Shown here piece after piece: positions 34,401 to 45,570 of a stretch of 64,000 bases of DNA (position 1 is its first letter; every line of letters begins with the position of its first letter). The DNA is taken from positions 1,736,001-1,800,000 of the forward strand of contig JAETXT010000012.1 in NCBI GenBank assembly GCA_019188255.1. Reading direction: 5' to 3'. A program made the translations under genes and the position numbers. The notes beneath the pieces are model-generated. The model was given only the letters and a program-made list of their open reading frames with translations, ran no database searches and was not told where the DNA came from. Source of the DNA: Verticillium longisporum. Its lineage: Eukaryota > Ascomycota > Sordariomycetes > Glomerellales > Plectosphaerellaceae.

Positions 34401-34884
34401 GAACGCCGGCCTGCACCGTGACGTTAAATTGACAGCCCTCAGGCAGCCCGTGTATTATCACGCCAATAGTGATTCGGCTGGCCTTTCTAACTACCACTTA
34501 TTCTCACATCTATGATCAATTCACACCTTGAGACTCAGGCCGACCCGAACCTTATTCCCACGCATCAAAATCTGACCGCGTGCTCATGTGCTCTCCCCGG
34601 CCAAGGCGCCGGCACGAGGTTGCGCCTCGCCGAATAAGCCAAAGCGTACGCGTAGGTATTCCAACTAGCGGCTACAGGGCTATGAACGAGCGACTAGATA
34701 TATAACTATGCATTCGAGAGGTACAGTACATTGGTACCAAGGTGTGATTTCGTTCCAACTGCTCCCAGCCCCAACACCAGCGGACCTCTTCTGTACAGGA
34801 AACGAATACAGGGCATGTAATCGTTCAAGCACCTTCTTACAAGTCGTCTCTACAGTTGTTTATACCTTTCTAACCGCCTCTGTC
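31470..34884. other. 3.4-kb intergenic region
   Basis: No supported gene. AGGTACCTA-type palindromes lie near 33867 and GTAGGTA motifs near 34140 and 34200. A TATAAAG at about 32180 is followed by a TC-rich stretch, as in a promoter, but no coherent coding frame follows, so a decayed gene is possible. Confidence 0.4.
34699..34705 (+). promoter_or_regulatory. Candidate TATA box of the tyrosinase gene
   Basis: TATATAA lies about 185 bp upstream of the chosen start codon. Confidence 0.45.
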
Positions 34885-36336
34885 ATGTATTTTCCATATT
34901 ATCATACCTTACTTGCAGCTTTGAGTGCTGCAGTTTTGACACCAACGGGCGATGCTGTTAAGACTCCTGGTGCTGCGGAGCTGCTCCGATGCTTCAACGA
35001 CCAGGCTACCGACGCGCTGGAGAGGGCCGAAGGAAGCTCAAAGCGTTCCGTCGAGGGTTTCTCCCTTCACAATGCCAATATACGCAAGGACTGGTCAGTG
35101 ATCCCTCTTTCTTGCACCCCATAGCAAGCCCCGTCACAACATTCGAGGGTATCATCCTTCATCATTCATCGATTCGAGACTGACTACATATGAAGGGATG
35201 ATCTATGTCCCAGCGAGAAGAAAGAATACATCAGCGCAGTTCAATGTCTCCTGACTAGGCCGTCAAAGGTCGGTTCTTCGGATGTTCCTGGTGCTCGCAC
35301 TCGATATGATGACTTTGTAGCCATCCACATCAACCAGACATTGAGCATTCATGGGACCGTACGTGCTCCTCCTTAGGTTTGATTGAATTATACTGGTGCT
35401 CATCGTCGCTAGGGTAACTTTTTGACATGGCATCGGTACTTTATCCATTCGTACGAGACAGCTCTGCGCGACGAGTGTGGGTACGAGGGATACCAACCGG
35501 TAGTTGATTCCCTCCCTATTCCCTCCTTGCCCATTGAGACATCCGCTAACCAGATCATAGTACTGGAATTGGTTCAAGTATCGAGATAACCCGACCGAAA
35601 ACCCTTTATTTGACGGCAGCGAATACAGCATCGGCGGTGACGGTGAATTTTGGGAACACAATGGCAGCACGGCTGGCATGGGCTTTGTCAAAATCCCTTC
35701 GGGTGACGGCGGCGGCTGCGTCACGACCGGCCCTCTGGCCAAGTGAGATCGATATTCCTATCTGTACCCTTCAAACCACTACAGCACTGCTTACGTGTTT
35801 CTAGCATGATCATCAACATCGGACCCGTCTGACCTGGCATGAGCGGCGTTACGGCAAATCCTGAAGGCCGATTTGCTTACAACCCCCGTTGCTTGAGACG
35901 CGACCTGAGCTCCTACACGCTCATCAAGTGGATGACCGCCACGAATCTCATCAACATCACTGTGGGTGACGCCAGCCACACCATTCTCTCGTTCCAGAAT
36001 GAACTCCAGGGCCGGTTTTCGGATGGACTTTTGGGGATGCACGCTGCCGGTCATGCTGCTGTCGGTGGCGAGGCGACTGACCCGTTCTCATCGCCAAATG
36101 ACCCCTCCTTCTTCCTGCACCATGCCATGGTAGATTGTTTGTACTGGATCTGGCAGGCGCTACATCCGTTGCAGGCGGACCAAATTGCGGGCACCATTAC
36201 GATCCTGAACAATCCTCCCAGCCGGAACGCAGTCAAGGAAGACGCCATCTTCATGGGCGTGCTAGCGAAAGACGTTACTATTGGACATCTCATCAACACC
36301 CTCAGTGGAGAGCCGTTGTGTTATGTGTATGTGTGA
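34885..36336 (+). CDS. Secreted tyrosinase (type 3 copper) with an in-frame TGA
   Basis: A secreted dicopper monooxygenase-like protein that would oxidise phenols to quinones. Five exons fit: 34885-35093, 35196-35358, 35413-35499, 35561-35742 and 35805-36336, with introns of 102, 54, 61 and 62 nt. Together they make 391 codons. CopperA ligands are in AIHINQTLSIHG and FLTWHRYF (His114, His122, His131). CopperB ligands are in MHAAGHAAVG (His293, His297) and NDPSFFLHHAMVD. The C-terminus ends in the short CYVYV typical of this ascomycete subgroup, without the long cap domain of melanin tyrosinases. A TGA at 35830-35832 (codon 223) interrupts IGPV-PGMSG between the copper sites while the frame continues. 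If real, the copperB half is lost. Confidence 0.82.
35830..35832 (+). other. In-frame TGA in the tyrosinase gene
   Basis: The codons GGA CCC GTC TGA CCT GGC ATG run without a splice signal that could remove the stop. All five exons keep frame around it, so it is a substitution, not an indel. Confidence 0.8.
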
Positions 36337-37554
36337 AGACCTACCTAGGCCTTCAGCACCAGCACTGGATGGTATTCATCAGTGTAAGACATCTGTTCCA
36401 GATGAGGTCTTTTTCATGTCTTGGGCCGAATCTTGACTGTGAAGACCAGCACCCAAGCTCCCAAGCCGTTTTCGTTCGTTGATCCCGATCTTCGGCCACT
36501 CGGCAGATTATTGGCAGTCAATCTTACTGTTTATGTCCATCGAAATTGTTTCACAATCGATGCCACTGCGCAGCATGGTATTTGAAGCTATGTCGACCTG
36601 CACTTGGTTGGTGCGGAGGGGAGAAGGGGAGGCGGGGTACTATGTACTAAGTCAGGTATCTTGTATGTGAGATTGATAGGGACATCTTGAGATCGTGCTA
36701 CTCAGGGATCGTACCAATTCAACAATTTTCGCATGTGATCTCGGCCACCGATGAACACGGATGAGGCGTCTGCATCAGTCTTATACCATTTCTTGATCTG
36801 CATTACTTCCTGTGTCGAAGGGTCCGGCAGTCCGGCAAAATGTCTCAGCTTCTCCCATGTCGCACCACTCCTCATTTACCATCCCTCAGACCCTTTCGAT
36901 AAGCACCCTCGTGTCTCACTACAGACCGCTTGGGTGCAGGCACCAAGTTGGACTGCCGAAGCTTGTTTTCCCTAGTTGCCTGTTGTCTCTCCTACCAATG
37001 GACAGCGTCGAACAAGCATTGTCAGGAAAGAGATGAACTTCCTTGGACGCGAGACAATTGTCTCGCGTGTTGATAGGGGAGAGCATATCCTGTCAACGTT
37101 GTTGACAGGGCTTGGCGCGCAGGGCTAGGTATATCGCCGACTGAGCTCCGTTCCAACTGACTTGTATTGCGTCAGCCTCTCATCAATTCGGCGGCTGGAG
37201 TGATGATCCCGAGACCAGCCATCGTAATCGCAATGGGCGAGACGGGATGGCGAGCTCGGAAGACTCTAAAACATCAACATTCCCACAGGATTGGGGTATG
37301 CCAAGGCTGTGGAAGGTTCTCTTCGAAGCTCGGCGTGCGTGCTGAGGCGGACCGAGCCCTCAAGATGTCTTGATGCCCAGGGCCTGTCTTCTGGCCCCTG
37401 TACTCCTTCATGGTGGCCGTAGACTTCCGACTTCGCACCCACCAAAACCATCTGCATGTCGACATTGTCAGTGAAGTCGTCGCTCGCAGTGGGGTGATCG
37501 GTGAACCACCGCTTGCCAGACCAGGGGACCTCACCAAAGACTTGACTTGTCGAA
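36337..37554. other. Intergenic region between tyrosinase and ZIP transporter
   Basis: No supported gene or RNA. It must hold the promoter of the ZIP gene; no TATA box is convincing. Confidence 0.4.
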
Positions 37555-38694
37555 ATGGACTTCCACCAAGACAACCTCTCGCATGGTCATGTGAACGAAA
37601 CAGCAGCAGCACCATTATCAAACGAAAGCCATATTTGCGGCGAGGCCCATGTCGATATACACAACGAAGTCATACGCTACATCGCCATGATTATCCTACT
37701 CGTAGGGTCTCTTCTCGGCGCGCTGATACCTTTGCTCCTCGCACGTCGACCACGCACGATTGTCCTCACATGGATTTTTTTCGTCTTCAGCTTTACGGGT
37801 ACCGGAGTCATCATCGCCACGGCATGGCTACACCTTCTCTCTCCCGCCATTCAGGCGTTAAGAAACGAATGTCTGGCCCCTCGTCTTGGTGAATACGACT
37901 GGCCTATGTTCATTGGTCTCATGACAGTCGTATTTCTGGTCTTCATCGAAACGATCGCATCGAGCTTCGACTCAGGCTCTCTTCCTTGCAGTTCGGGGCG
38001 GAATGTCCTCTCGAAATCCATATCCAGTAGCGACACGGAAAGCGTCAGTGAACAGCAAGACATCATAGTCAGCCATACCAACAGAAGATCAGGGTTGAGC
38101 GACGTTCGTCTCTCGCAGATATTCCAAATGGATCCCAGCCATAGGAGATTTCATCCGACAAGCGACCTGGACACGTCGCGTAGCCAGGGCAGTAGTCACG
38201 ACACGACCTTCAATATGCGAGGGCAGCTCACAGCCCTACTCGTCCTCGAGTTCGAATTCACGTTCCATAGCGTTTTCATCAGCCTCATCCTCTCGACCAC
38301 GAACAATCTCATCACACTGACGGTCATCTTCGCTTGCCACCAATTCTTCCAAGGCCTCGACCTAGGGTCTCGACTCGCGGTCGCGCAATGGCCACCGCAT
38401 GGACGTTGGTGGCCGTATTTACTCGCCGTCATTTTCGGCGTATCATCGCCGCTAGCGGTGGCTGTCGGGCTCGTGGCCAAGCCAGAGAGCCCCGAGATCC
38501 AACTCATCATGACGGGTGTCTTCGGAGCCATCAGTGGGGGGATCCTATTGTACACAGGAATGGTGGAGCTGTTGGGGCGGGAGTTTCTGTTGCACTCGGG
38601 CATGAGTCGGGAGCCGTTGAGCGTGAAGCTCTTTGCGTTCGGGTGTGTGGGCTTGGGAGTCGCCGCCATGGCCGTCTTGGCCATTTGGGCTTGA
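37555..38694 (+). CDS. ZIP-family metal transporter with altered metal-site motif
   Basis: An intronless 379-residue membrane protein of the ZIP (ZRT/IRT) family that imports zinc, iron or related metals. The N-terminus is His-rich (DFHQDNLSHGHVNE, GEAHVDIHNE). Hydrophobic helices include the segments IAMIILLVGSLLGALIPLLL and VIIATAWLHLLSPA. A long Ser/Asp-rich loop (about 137-222) follows the third helix, and helix 4 is LEFEFTFHSVFISLIL. Helix 5 reads HQFFQGLDLGSR, where the usual HQ-x-F-E-G carries Glu: position 266 is Gln. Helix 4 also has Ser where Gly is usual after HSVFI. It could therefore transport a different metal or be weakly active. The frame is intact. Confidence 0.9.
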   Translation: MDFHQDNLSHGHVNETAAAPLSNESHICGEAHVDIHNEVIRYIAMIILLVGSLLGALIPLLLARRPRTIVLTWIFFVFSFTGTGVIIATAWLHLLSPAIQALRNECLAPRLGEYDWPMFIGLMTVVFLVFIETIASSFDSGSLPCSSGRNVLSKSISSSDTESVSEQQDIIVSHTNRRSGLSDVRLSQIFQMDPSHRRFHPTSDLDTSRSQGSSHDTTFNMRGQLTALLVLEFEFTFHSVFISLILSTTNNLITLTVIFACHQFFQGLDLGSRLAVAQWPPHGRWWPYLLAVIFGVSSPLAVAVGLVAKPESPEIQLIMTGVFGAISGGILLYTGMVELLGREFLLHSGMSREPLSVKLFAFGCVGLGVAAMAVLAIWA

Positions 38695-39389
38695 GGGGGT
38701 GTGTGGAACGTCGGCCGCCAGATGTAGGGCCCACGCGCTATTTCATGCTAGTGAAGGGTTGTGGCGGGAAGGGAAGTGCGGGGCGCATTGCGCCGACCCC
38801 TGGGCGCTGCTAGCTTTGATCTTGAAGCTCTCCTCTACCTACCTTCTCCTCTCCTCAGCATCCTGTCCTGCATCGCATCGCGCCATACCGATATCTTGAC
38901 TGCCTTGTCAAGTTATATTTTTTTATCTCATGTTCTACAATCTACCCCCGCATTTCCATGGTTTCCTGTTGTCATGTCGGATTTCAGCCGCTTCGGCCCC
39001 GTAGCCGAAGGTCGGCTTGAGAGCATGGTCGATGCCGTCCTGGATCAGCTTCCTATCATAGCAAGATCAACATCAACTACCAATTGTCGGCTCCGCACCG
39101 ACCGCCGGGGTTGGTTCCGTTGTCGGAGGCCCTATGGCGCGATCAAGGTCGACTGCCCTGAAGGCCGGGCATGGCTGTCGTGATTGATTGACATGACGGC
39201 ATGCGGGGAGGACTCCAGGATCGAGTCATGGCAACGTCTCTATGGCCAGGCCTTCCGGATGCCGCAAGACGAGGAAGCAGGTATTTGAAGCGGGTTTTCG
39301 ACCTTCCTTGCGTAGGATCAAGACAACCGGCTTCACTTGTGAAATCCCAAGCATCTCAGTCAAGTCTCTGATAGCCCGAGACGCCCGCC
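38695..39389. other. Intergenic region with possible gene remnant
   Basis: Around 38973-39182 an ATG opens a short frame beginning MSDFSRFGPVAEG, which recalls the N-terminus of fungal alpha/beta-hydrolases, but it stops after about 70 codons with no further homology visible. The rest is ordinary spacer. Confidence 0.3.
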
Positions 39390-41087
39390 ATGATGAGACT
39401 GAATACCATCATGAGCGCATTGCTTACAGCCTTTGAATTGTCACAAACTCAAGCCATTCCATACAGCTGTTTGCACAATCCTGTTACCCTCGAGGGCTAT
39501 GGCACCTTTGCCGGAACATCTATTAACTCGAGTTATAGCGCTCAAAGGCTTCCGGTCACCGTGGACGCATGGCTGGGCATCGATTACGCTACGCAGCCCG
39601 TCGGTGCAGCGCGCTTCAGTCCCGCAACCTGGCCCGAGCCTTTCGAAGGAGTCAAGCTCGCGACGAGATACGGCAAGGCCTGTGTTCAAGAAGCGACCGC
39701 CTCCCTGCCCATTGAGATTCAGGACGAAGCCTGCCTTAATTTCAATGTTTACCGAACTCCCGGTGTACCCCGCGACCAAAAGCTGCCTGTACTCGTTTGG
39801 ATTCACGGGGGCGCGTTCTTTGCTGGCAGCTATAAGAGTTTTGACGGTGCTGCATTTGCGGCCTCGTCCAAAGAGCCCATTGTTGTAGTGTCGTTTCACT
39901 ATCGCGTCAACTCTCTCGGATTTCTCCCCTCGCGACTCTTCGATGACGAGGGTCTCTCGAACCTCGGCATCAGAGACCAGCGCCTACTACTGGAGTTTGT
40001 GCAGAAGCACATCGGGGCCTTTGGCGGTGACGCAGAAGCCGTGACCGTTGGTGGACGCTCTGCTGGTGCCCACTCAGTGGGTATCCACTACTTCCATAAC
40101 TATGCCGATGACGAAGGCAGCAAGCCGCTGTTCGCTCATGCCATCCATCAGTCCGGCTCCGTGACTTCAAGGGCCTTCCCCAACGTTACCTACCCTCTCT
40201 ACCAGCAACAGTATGAGGAGTACACGTCTGTGCTTGGCTGCGACACCGCTGAGGATGATTCTTCAGCCTTGGCGTGTCTCCGAGCGGTGGATATTGACGA
40301 TATTCGTAACGTCAGCACCAACATCTTCTACAAGTACAACGATGCCGTGACTTGGCCCTGGCAACCTGTGCAAGGCGGTCCGTTATTCGAGAAACCGGGC
40401 TCTCAGTCAGGATGCGACGGCACCTTCTTCCACGTGCCGACTATCACGTCCACCACGACCAACGAGGGCAAATTCTACGTACCTGGGGACCTCGAGACGA
40501 ACGACGAGTTCCTTGGTTACCTACGCAACATCTCGCCAGCCCTAGATGAGAACGACCTTAACCTCCTCGAGGTCCTTTACCCTGACCCCGCTACTATTGA
40601 GGATTCCCCCTTTGCCAACTCTCCGAATAGCACACAGTACGACCGCCTGGCGGCCGCCTGGAGCGACTACGCTTACATCTGTCCGGGTCAAGAGACCGCC
40701 TACAGAGCCGCGTCCGCAGGGGTGTCCGTCTGGAAGGTGCGCTTCAACACGAACAACACGTTCCCAGCATGGCAGGGCATCCCACATACGGCCGACACAC
40801 GCTACACATGGGATGAGTCAACAACACAATATCCTGAGATAAGTCACGTCTACCACGCATATCTATCGAGCTTTGTCACGGCGGGCGATCCGAACGTGCA
40901 CCGGTTTGAAGATAGCCCTGAGTGGCCGACGTACAAGCCCAACGGCTATGGCCTGGAGGTTGCACCAGCGAAGCAGCTGGTGGTGCAGCCGGTCAAGGGT
41001 GGTACACAGATTGAGGACGACGACATCCGCAGGGAAGCTTGCTTGTACTGGAGAGAACCCGAGAGGGCGGGCAGGCTGAACAAGTGA
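39390..41087 (+). CDS. Secreted type-B carboxylesterase/lipase
   Basis: An intronless 565-residue secreted carboxylesterase of the COesterase (cholinesterase-like) family. A signal-like N-terminus precedes QAIPYSCLHN. The oxyanion hole motif is WIHGGAFFAG. The catalytic triad can be placed: Ser224 (VTVGGRSAGAHS), Glu359 (TTTNEGKF) and His466 (GIPHTADTRY). Cys98/Cys115 fit the family's first disulfide. The frame is intact and length is normal. Natural esters (plant aromatic esters, lipids or mycotoxin-like compounds) are all possible; the sequence does not decide. Confidence 0.92.
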   Translation: MMRLNTIMSALLTAFELSQTQAIPYSCLHNPVTLEGYGTFAGTSINSSYSAQRLPVTVDAWLGIDYATQPVGAARFSPATWPEPFEGVKLATRYGKACVQEATASLPIEIQDEACLNFNVYRTPGVPRDQKLPVLVWIHGGAFFAGSYKSFDGAAFAASSKEPIVVVSFHYRVNSLGFLPSRLFDDEGLSNLGIRDQRLLLEFVQKHIGAFGGDAEAVTVGGRSAGAHSVGIHYFHNYADDEGSKPLFAHAIHQSGSVTSRAFPNVTYPLYQQQYEEYTSVLGCDTAEDDSSALACLRAVDIDDIRNVSTNIFYKYNDAVTWPWQPVQGGPLFEKPGSQSGCDGTFFHVPTITSTTTNEGKFYVPGDLETNDEFLGYLRNISPALDENDLNLLEVLYPDPATIEDSPFANSPNSTQYDRLAAAWSDYAYICPGQETAYRAASAGVSVWKVRFNTNNTFPAWQGIPHTADTRYTWDESTTQYPEISHVYHAYLSSFVTAGDPNVHRFEDSPEWPTYKPNGYGLEVAPAKQLVVQPVKGGTQIEDDDIRREACLYWREPERAGRLNK

Positions 41088-41696
41088 TGATCACAAGATC
41101 GGAACGATACTCGAGGTAGAGAGATACCACCAGGGGATTGATAAGGAAGTAAAATGGCAATAATCACCCGCCGCTGCAGATGTGGATCATCGATGGTTGC
41201 CAGAACTATGCGCATGAGTATAATGTGTTGGCGCGTGATCTCGTCGAGGACGTATGACTTTGCACAAACTGTAGGTACCTAGGTAGAGAAGGCAAATGTA
41301 TTCGGCCAAAGCGATGACAGGTTTTGGTCGCGAACATGATTACGTCACCGATCGGGTCACAGACGAAGCTTAACATAGCCCTCCCCGCAATGGACACCAG
41401 CAAAAGGCTGCAGACGGACGACACCAATCCCTGATGACAAAGCCCCACTACAGACGCGCATGAGGCACCTCACGATTTCGCGACTTGGCACTATCGTGTC
41501 TAAGGATCCCTTACCTTGATGAATTGTCTTTGGCCTCAACTCCACCTACCTCTGGGGTTGAAATGCTGTATTCTGCCCAACAGCGTCACCAGCGAACTTG
41601 ACTCATCATGATCACCACTCCACCCTAAACACCCCAGAACACCAGCTGATCTCGATGCTGTCGGGCGGCTCGAAAATCTGACAACTCACGCTGCAA
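41088..41696. other. Intergenic region before the nucleoside hydrolase
   Basis: Contains a GTAGGTACCTAGGTAG palindrome near 41271. No gene is supported. Confidence 0.4.
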
Positions 41697-42813
41697 ATGT
41701 ACCCATCATTCTTGGCCATTGCGGCCGCCGGCCTGCTATCCTTGAACTCTCTGGGAGCGGCTCGAAAAAATCTGATCCTCGACACGGACATATTCAGTGA
41801 CTGCGAGTAGGTGGATTCGTTCTTGGGCGTCAATGAGACGAACGGCTGACGTACCCAGTGACGCTGCTGCATTGCTCCTGGCAGCGACCTCGCCAGACAT
41901 AAGACTATTGGCTGTCAATGTCAATTCGCCTTCATCGTACTCTACCATCGCCACTTCTGCAATTTTAGCGCACTATGGTCAAGCAAACATCCCCATAGGG
42001 GCCCGACGACCTCAGACAAACGACACGTTTTTCGACTCCTGGGGGTTCGAATTCGGCGAATTTGCCAGCAAGATTGCTTATCATTGGTCTGGTGGCTCTC
42101 TTCCTTGGGGCCAGGCTCACCGCGCTTGGGACCCTGTTGACCTTTATCGTAAGACCCTTGCGGCTTCAGAGGATGGCAGCGTGACCGTTGTGTCTCTCGG
42201 ATTCTTCGCCAACCTCGCTGCTCTGCTTGACTCGCCTGCCGACGGGTACTCTGACCTCACAGGGCCGGAGTTGCTCTCCGCCAAGGTGTCAGAACTGGTC
42301 ATCATGGGAGGGGTATATCCGAGCGGGCGCGAATTCAACTTCTGGGGCGACGATCCATTGGCTACGGCGCATGTCGTCAACGACTTTACGGGCCGCATGG
42401 TCTTTTCTGGCTTTGAGCTCGGCCAGAACGTCACATCGGGATTGCGTCTCATGGCTGACGGCCCTGTAGGCGATCCGGTAAGAGCCGCCTACATTTACTA
42501 CACGTACGGTCAACCACGTCAGTCATGGGATCCTATTTCTGTACTCTATGCCATTCGAGGCTTGGGTGACTTGTTTGAGTACGGCAACGACAATGGTTAT
42601 AACCATGTGCATGCCGACGGTTCGAATACGTGGATTCATGATGATCGTATACGAAATCAACATTGGCTGAAACTCAAGGCGAACAACGAGACGATCAGCG
42701 ACGAGCTGGACCGACTATTCCTGGAGGCTGCATGGGTCGCGGCCAGTCCGGTTGCGAAGGCTGACCTTCTATGGGTGCCACACCTGCATCGTCACCCGAA
42801 AGCCGAGTTGTGA
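41697..42813 (+). CDS. Secreted inosine-uridine-type nucleoside hydrolase
   Basis: A predicted secreted nucleoside N-ribohydrolase that splits nucleosides into base and ribose using a bound calcium. Exon 41697-41806 and exon 41859-42813 join over a 52-nt intron (GTAGGT, CTGAC, CCCAG), giving 354 residues. The signal peptide (FLAIAAAGLLSLNSLGAA) is directly followed by the family calcium motif, seen as LDTDIFSDCDDAAALLLA (Asp29, Asp31, Asp37, Asp38). The longer spacing, DTD-I-F-S-D-C-DDA, differs from the compact DTDPGxDD of intracellular enzymes. Further conserved blocks are VSLGFFANLAALL, ELVIMGG and NFWGDDPLATAHV. A secreted form suggests nucleoside scavenging outside the cell. Confidence 0.9.
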
Positions 42814-45570
42814 GGGCTTCCTAGAGCACCTGAGCAGTGATTTTTCTCTGGTTGTTGCGTTGTAAGCCGGCAGCTGCCTTCGCCGGCTGTCCCTGGCCGC
42901 GTAACGATGATCCAGCACACAATGGGATCGGGCGACAGACGTGTATGCCATACGCATTCAAGCAATATCTACAGCCGGTGGAACCGCTCTCGGCACAGGG
43001 TGGTTGATACGACCCAAGAGGTGCCCGAGCTGGCAGCCCTAATCGACGGCACTTCTAGGAGCGGCTGCTCTGGTAGATTCGGCATTTGAGATACCATTCG
43101 CCAAGACGCGCGAATCAACATAAATCTTCGTCTACCGGTGTTTTGATTCGTTCGGCTTGCTTCAACACGAAGTCGCCCGTTTGCGGCGTTTCATACCACT
43201 TCCCACGACGCCTGGCTACGGGGGTAATGGCTTACAGTCAATGCTTCACATCGAGATGTTCATGCGCAAGCCCGTGAATCAGAGACGATAGTGGGCTGTA
43301 GGGTAAGGGGAATGCAGCTCAGGTAACCCTAGAGCGTAGGCTGTAGATCAAAAGATCCTCTTGGCTTGGTGCCCAGCAGTGACGGACTCGCGAGCTGTGG
43401 CATCCGCACAACTACCAAGGCGGTGCGCTCACTAATACGCAAGGTAGTTACAAAGGCCATTGCCGCTTCACTCGCCTGCCAGGCAGCGCTTTTTGAACCC
43501 CATCAATTGCCTATGTGGCTACCGAGAAAGCTAATGCTCTCTGTCTTGGTATGTGTTTAGATTGACGGAACGGGAAGCTGCCCTATGCCGAACAGTCACA
43601 GACAACCCTCCCTATACACGAAGAGAGGGCATATTGCCCTGGGTATAGGCGCTGCAGCAGTGGCCTCGATGGTGGCGCCGCTGAGTATGTATACCCAGCC
43701 TTGTCACCCTTGTACGGGACACACCCCTACGAGGTTATGGAAGCCATGCGACACCCAGTTTCGGCCATGCTTGGCTCACACTCATGCCTAACAGTGGTGC
43801 CAATCGTCTTGTCTGATCCTTGCAGGCTGTGGTACACAACGCCCGTCTAGAGAGCAATTGTTTGGTCACACGCCCGCCTCGGATCCACGATAAACATAGC
43901 GACACTTGTCTTCTGACAGGCTCGCCCTTTTCGCGCGTGGCCAGTCATGTTCCCCACTGAGGTCAATTCGTAGGGCCGCTTCTGCCATTTGATAGGAACT
44001 CGCTTGCCAGTACGTCGATGTGGCCCTGTAGCGATTGCTGATCTTTCATAATATGCTTGGCTGGTGATGAGCAGGTCAGTGGGCAGACAAGTCAGAACTT
44101 CGAGAGTCCTTGCTGGAAAGTCGACCCAATCCCTGCCTGCGTACCTACCTTAGTACCTAAGGTGGGTGGTAGCCTGGTCATCGGGTACAGTGCATGGACA
44201 CACTCAACTGAAGATTCGGGCGAGTCGATGTGACCTGCAACATCTGTGATTCGAGGGAATCGATACAGAACTTCGGCGTTCAATGAACGCCATGAGCTGA
44301 GGCACGTTCCATAGTCCCCTATCTGCCGTTCTTACCACCCAAGAGTCATGGACTGCAGCCTGTCCACGGAACTGCGAGCCAAAGTGCTGTAGCAACTCTG
44401 CCGATCGACATCCGGGAGTGGTGGCAAGCCACGACTGGTTGAACCCCGCTCGTGATCTTCCCCGTCACTCGATGTACCACTACCCTCAGCTTGCGCATGG
44501 GCAGAGCAATGCCTACACCGAGACCATGACTCCCTCTCAGCGATTTCAACCCCTAGAGTATTTACCCGAATCATCTTGCTCCGAGCAGTGTGCCACACCA
44601 CAATGCCAGGAGGCTGTTAGTCGGCGCCCAGCCCCGCATCAAGGACTTGCGAGGTCGCCCGACAGAAGAGGCAGAGTTTCGGTGAGCGTCAGACGGATCC
44701 CTGGGCAAGGCAAGGCAACTGGTTGCCTGATTGTCAACGAATCATACTCGTCACATTATGCCACACTTTCTTGCCTGTCCTCTTCAAGATGTGGCATTGT
44801 GTGGCCCAGTTCTACACCATGTTCGCCCCGGACGCCTTCTTGGTCCTGACAGTCCTACAAATGGCAGATATCAATGGCGGAGGAAAGGGGGAGGGGGTCC
44901 GCTGCCCCCCTCTTCGTCCACTGGCGCCATCTTGAGATTTTATTCTCGGTCCTACCACGCCGGCTGAAATCTCACTCGTGAGTTCAAATCAGCGGTGAGT
45001 TAGAGAGCATGTGCGAGACAGCGCCCCTGAAAGCCACTGCTAGGAACTCAAAGTGGTGCCATTCGAGCCCGATGGCAGGATCCGATTCCAGTCGAAGGTG
45101 GATTTCGCATCTCGAGCCAGGTATGTCTTTGTATCCGAGTAGTCCACGGGACAGACGTGGGCGTGGACGTGGCATTTCCAGGCCGCGACCCGTATCATCA
45201 GAAGACATATTCAGAAGGCGGTATATTCTCACTGTGCCCTTTCAAAGCAATTATCTTTCCATTCTCTTCCTTCTTCAAAAGCAAGCAAAGGTGAAGATAC
45301 ACTTCAAATCACCTTTCATTCTTGAGGACTCTAGATCGCTACCTTCTCAGAAAGTGAAGCTATCTCTCCTCACACTGGTTCCGCCTTTCTGGCACTCGGT
45401 CTCTCAAAAGTGTGTCTCTGTTCTCGGCGTTGCATTCAATACCGACTGACAGCCAATCCTGCCCTACAACCCATTCGGTCAGCCTAGAATTGACTTGAGC
45501 CTCACAGTCGGCGCTCATTCGCGCGCACACCATCGTCTGAAAGCAACCTCCGACCTTTGGGACCCCAGTG
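42814..45570. other. 2.75-kb intergenic region
   Basis: No supported gene, tRNA or long repeat. A GTACCTACCTTAGTACC palindrome-like block is at 44141-44168. The short open frames have no recognisable domain. Confidence 0.45.

Noticed and set aside
36051..36299. Minus-strand frame within the tyrosinase
   Set aside because: It overlaps the copperB exon and has no family features.
44418..45449. Overlapping frames of 140-146 codons
   Set aside because: Two frames compete, neither has a domain, signal peptide or conserved splice sites.
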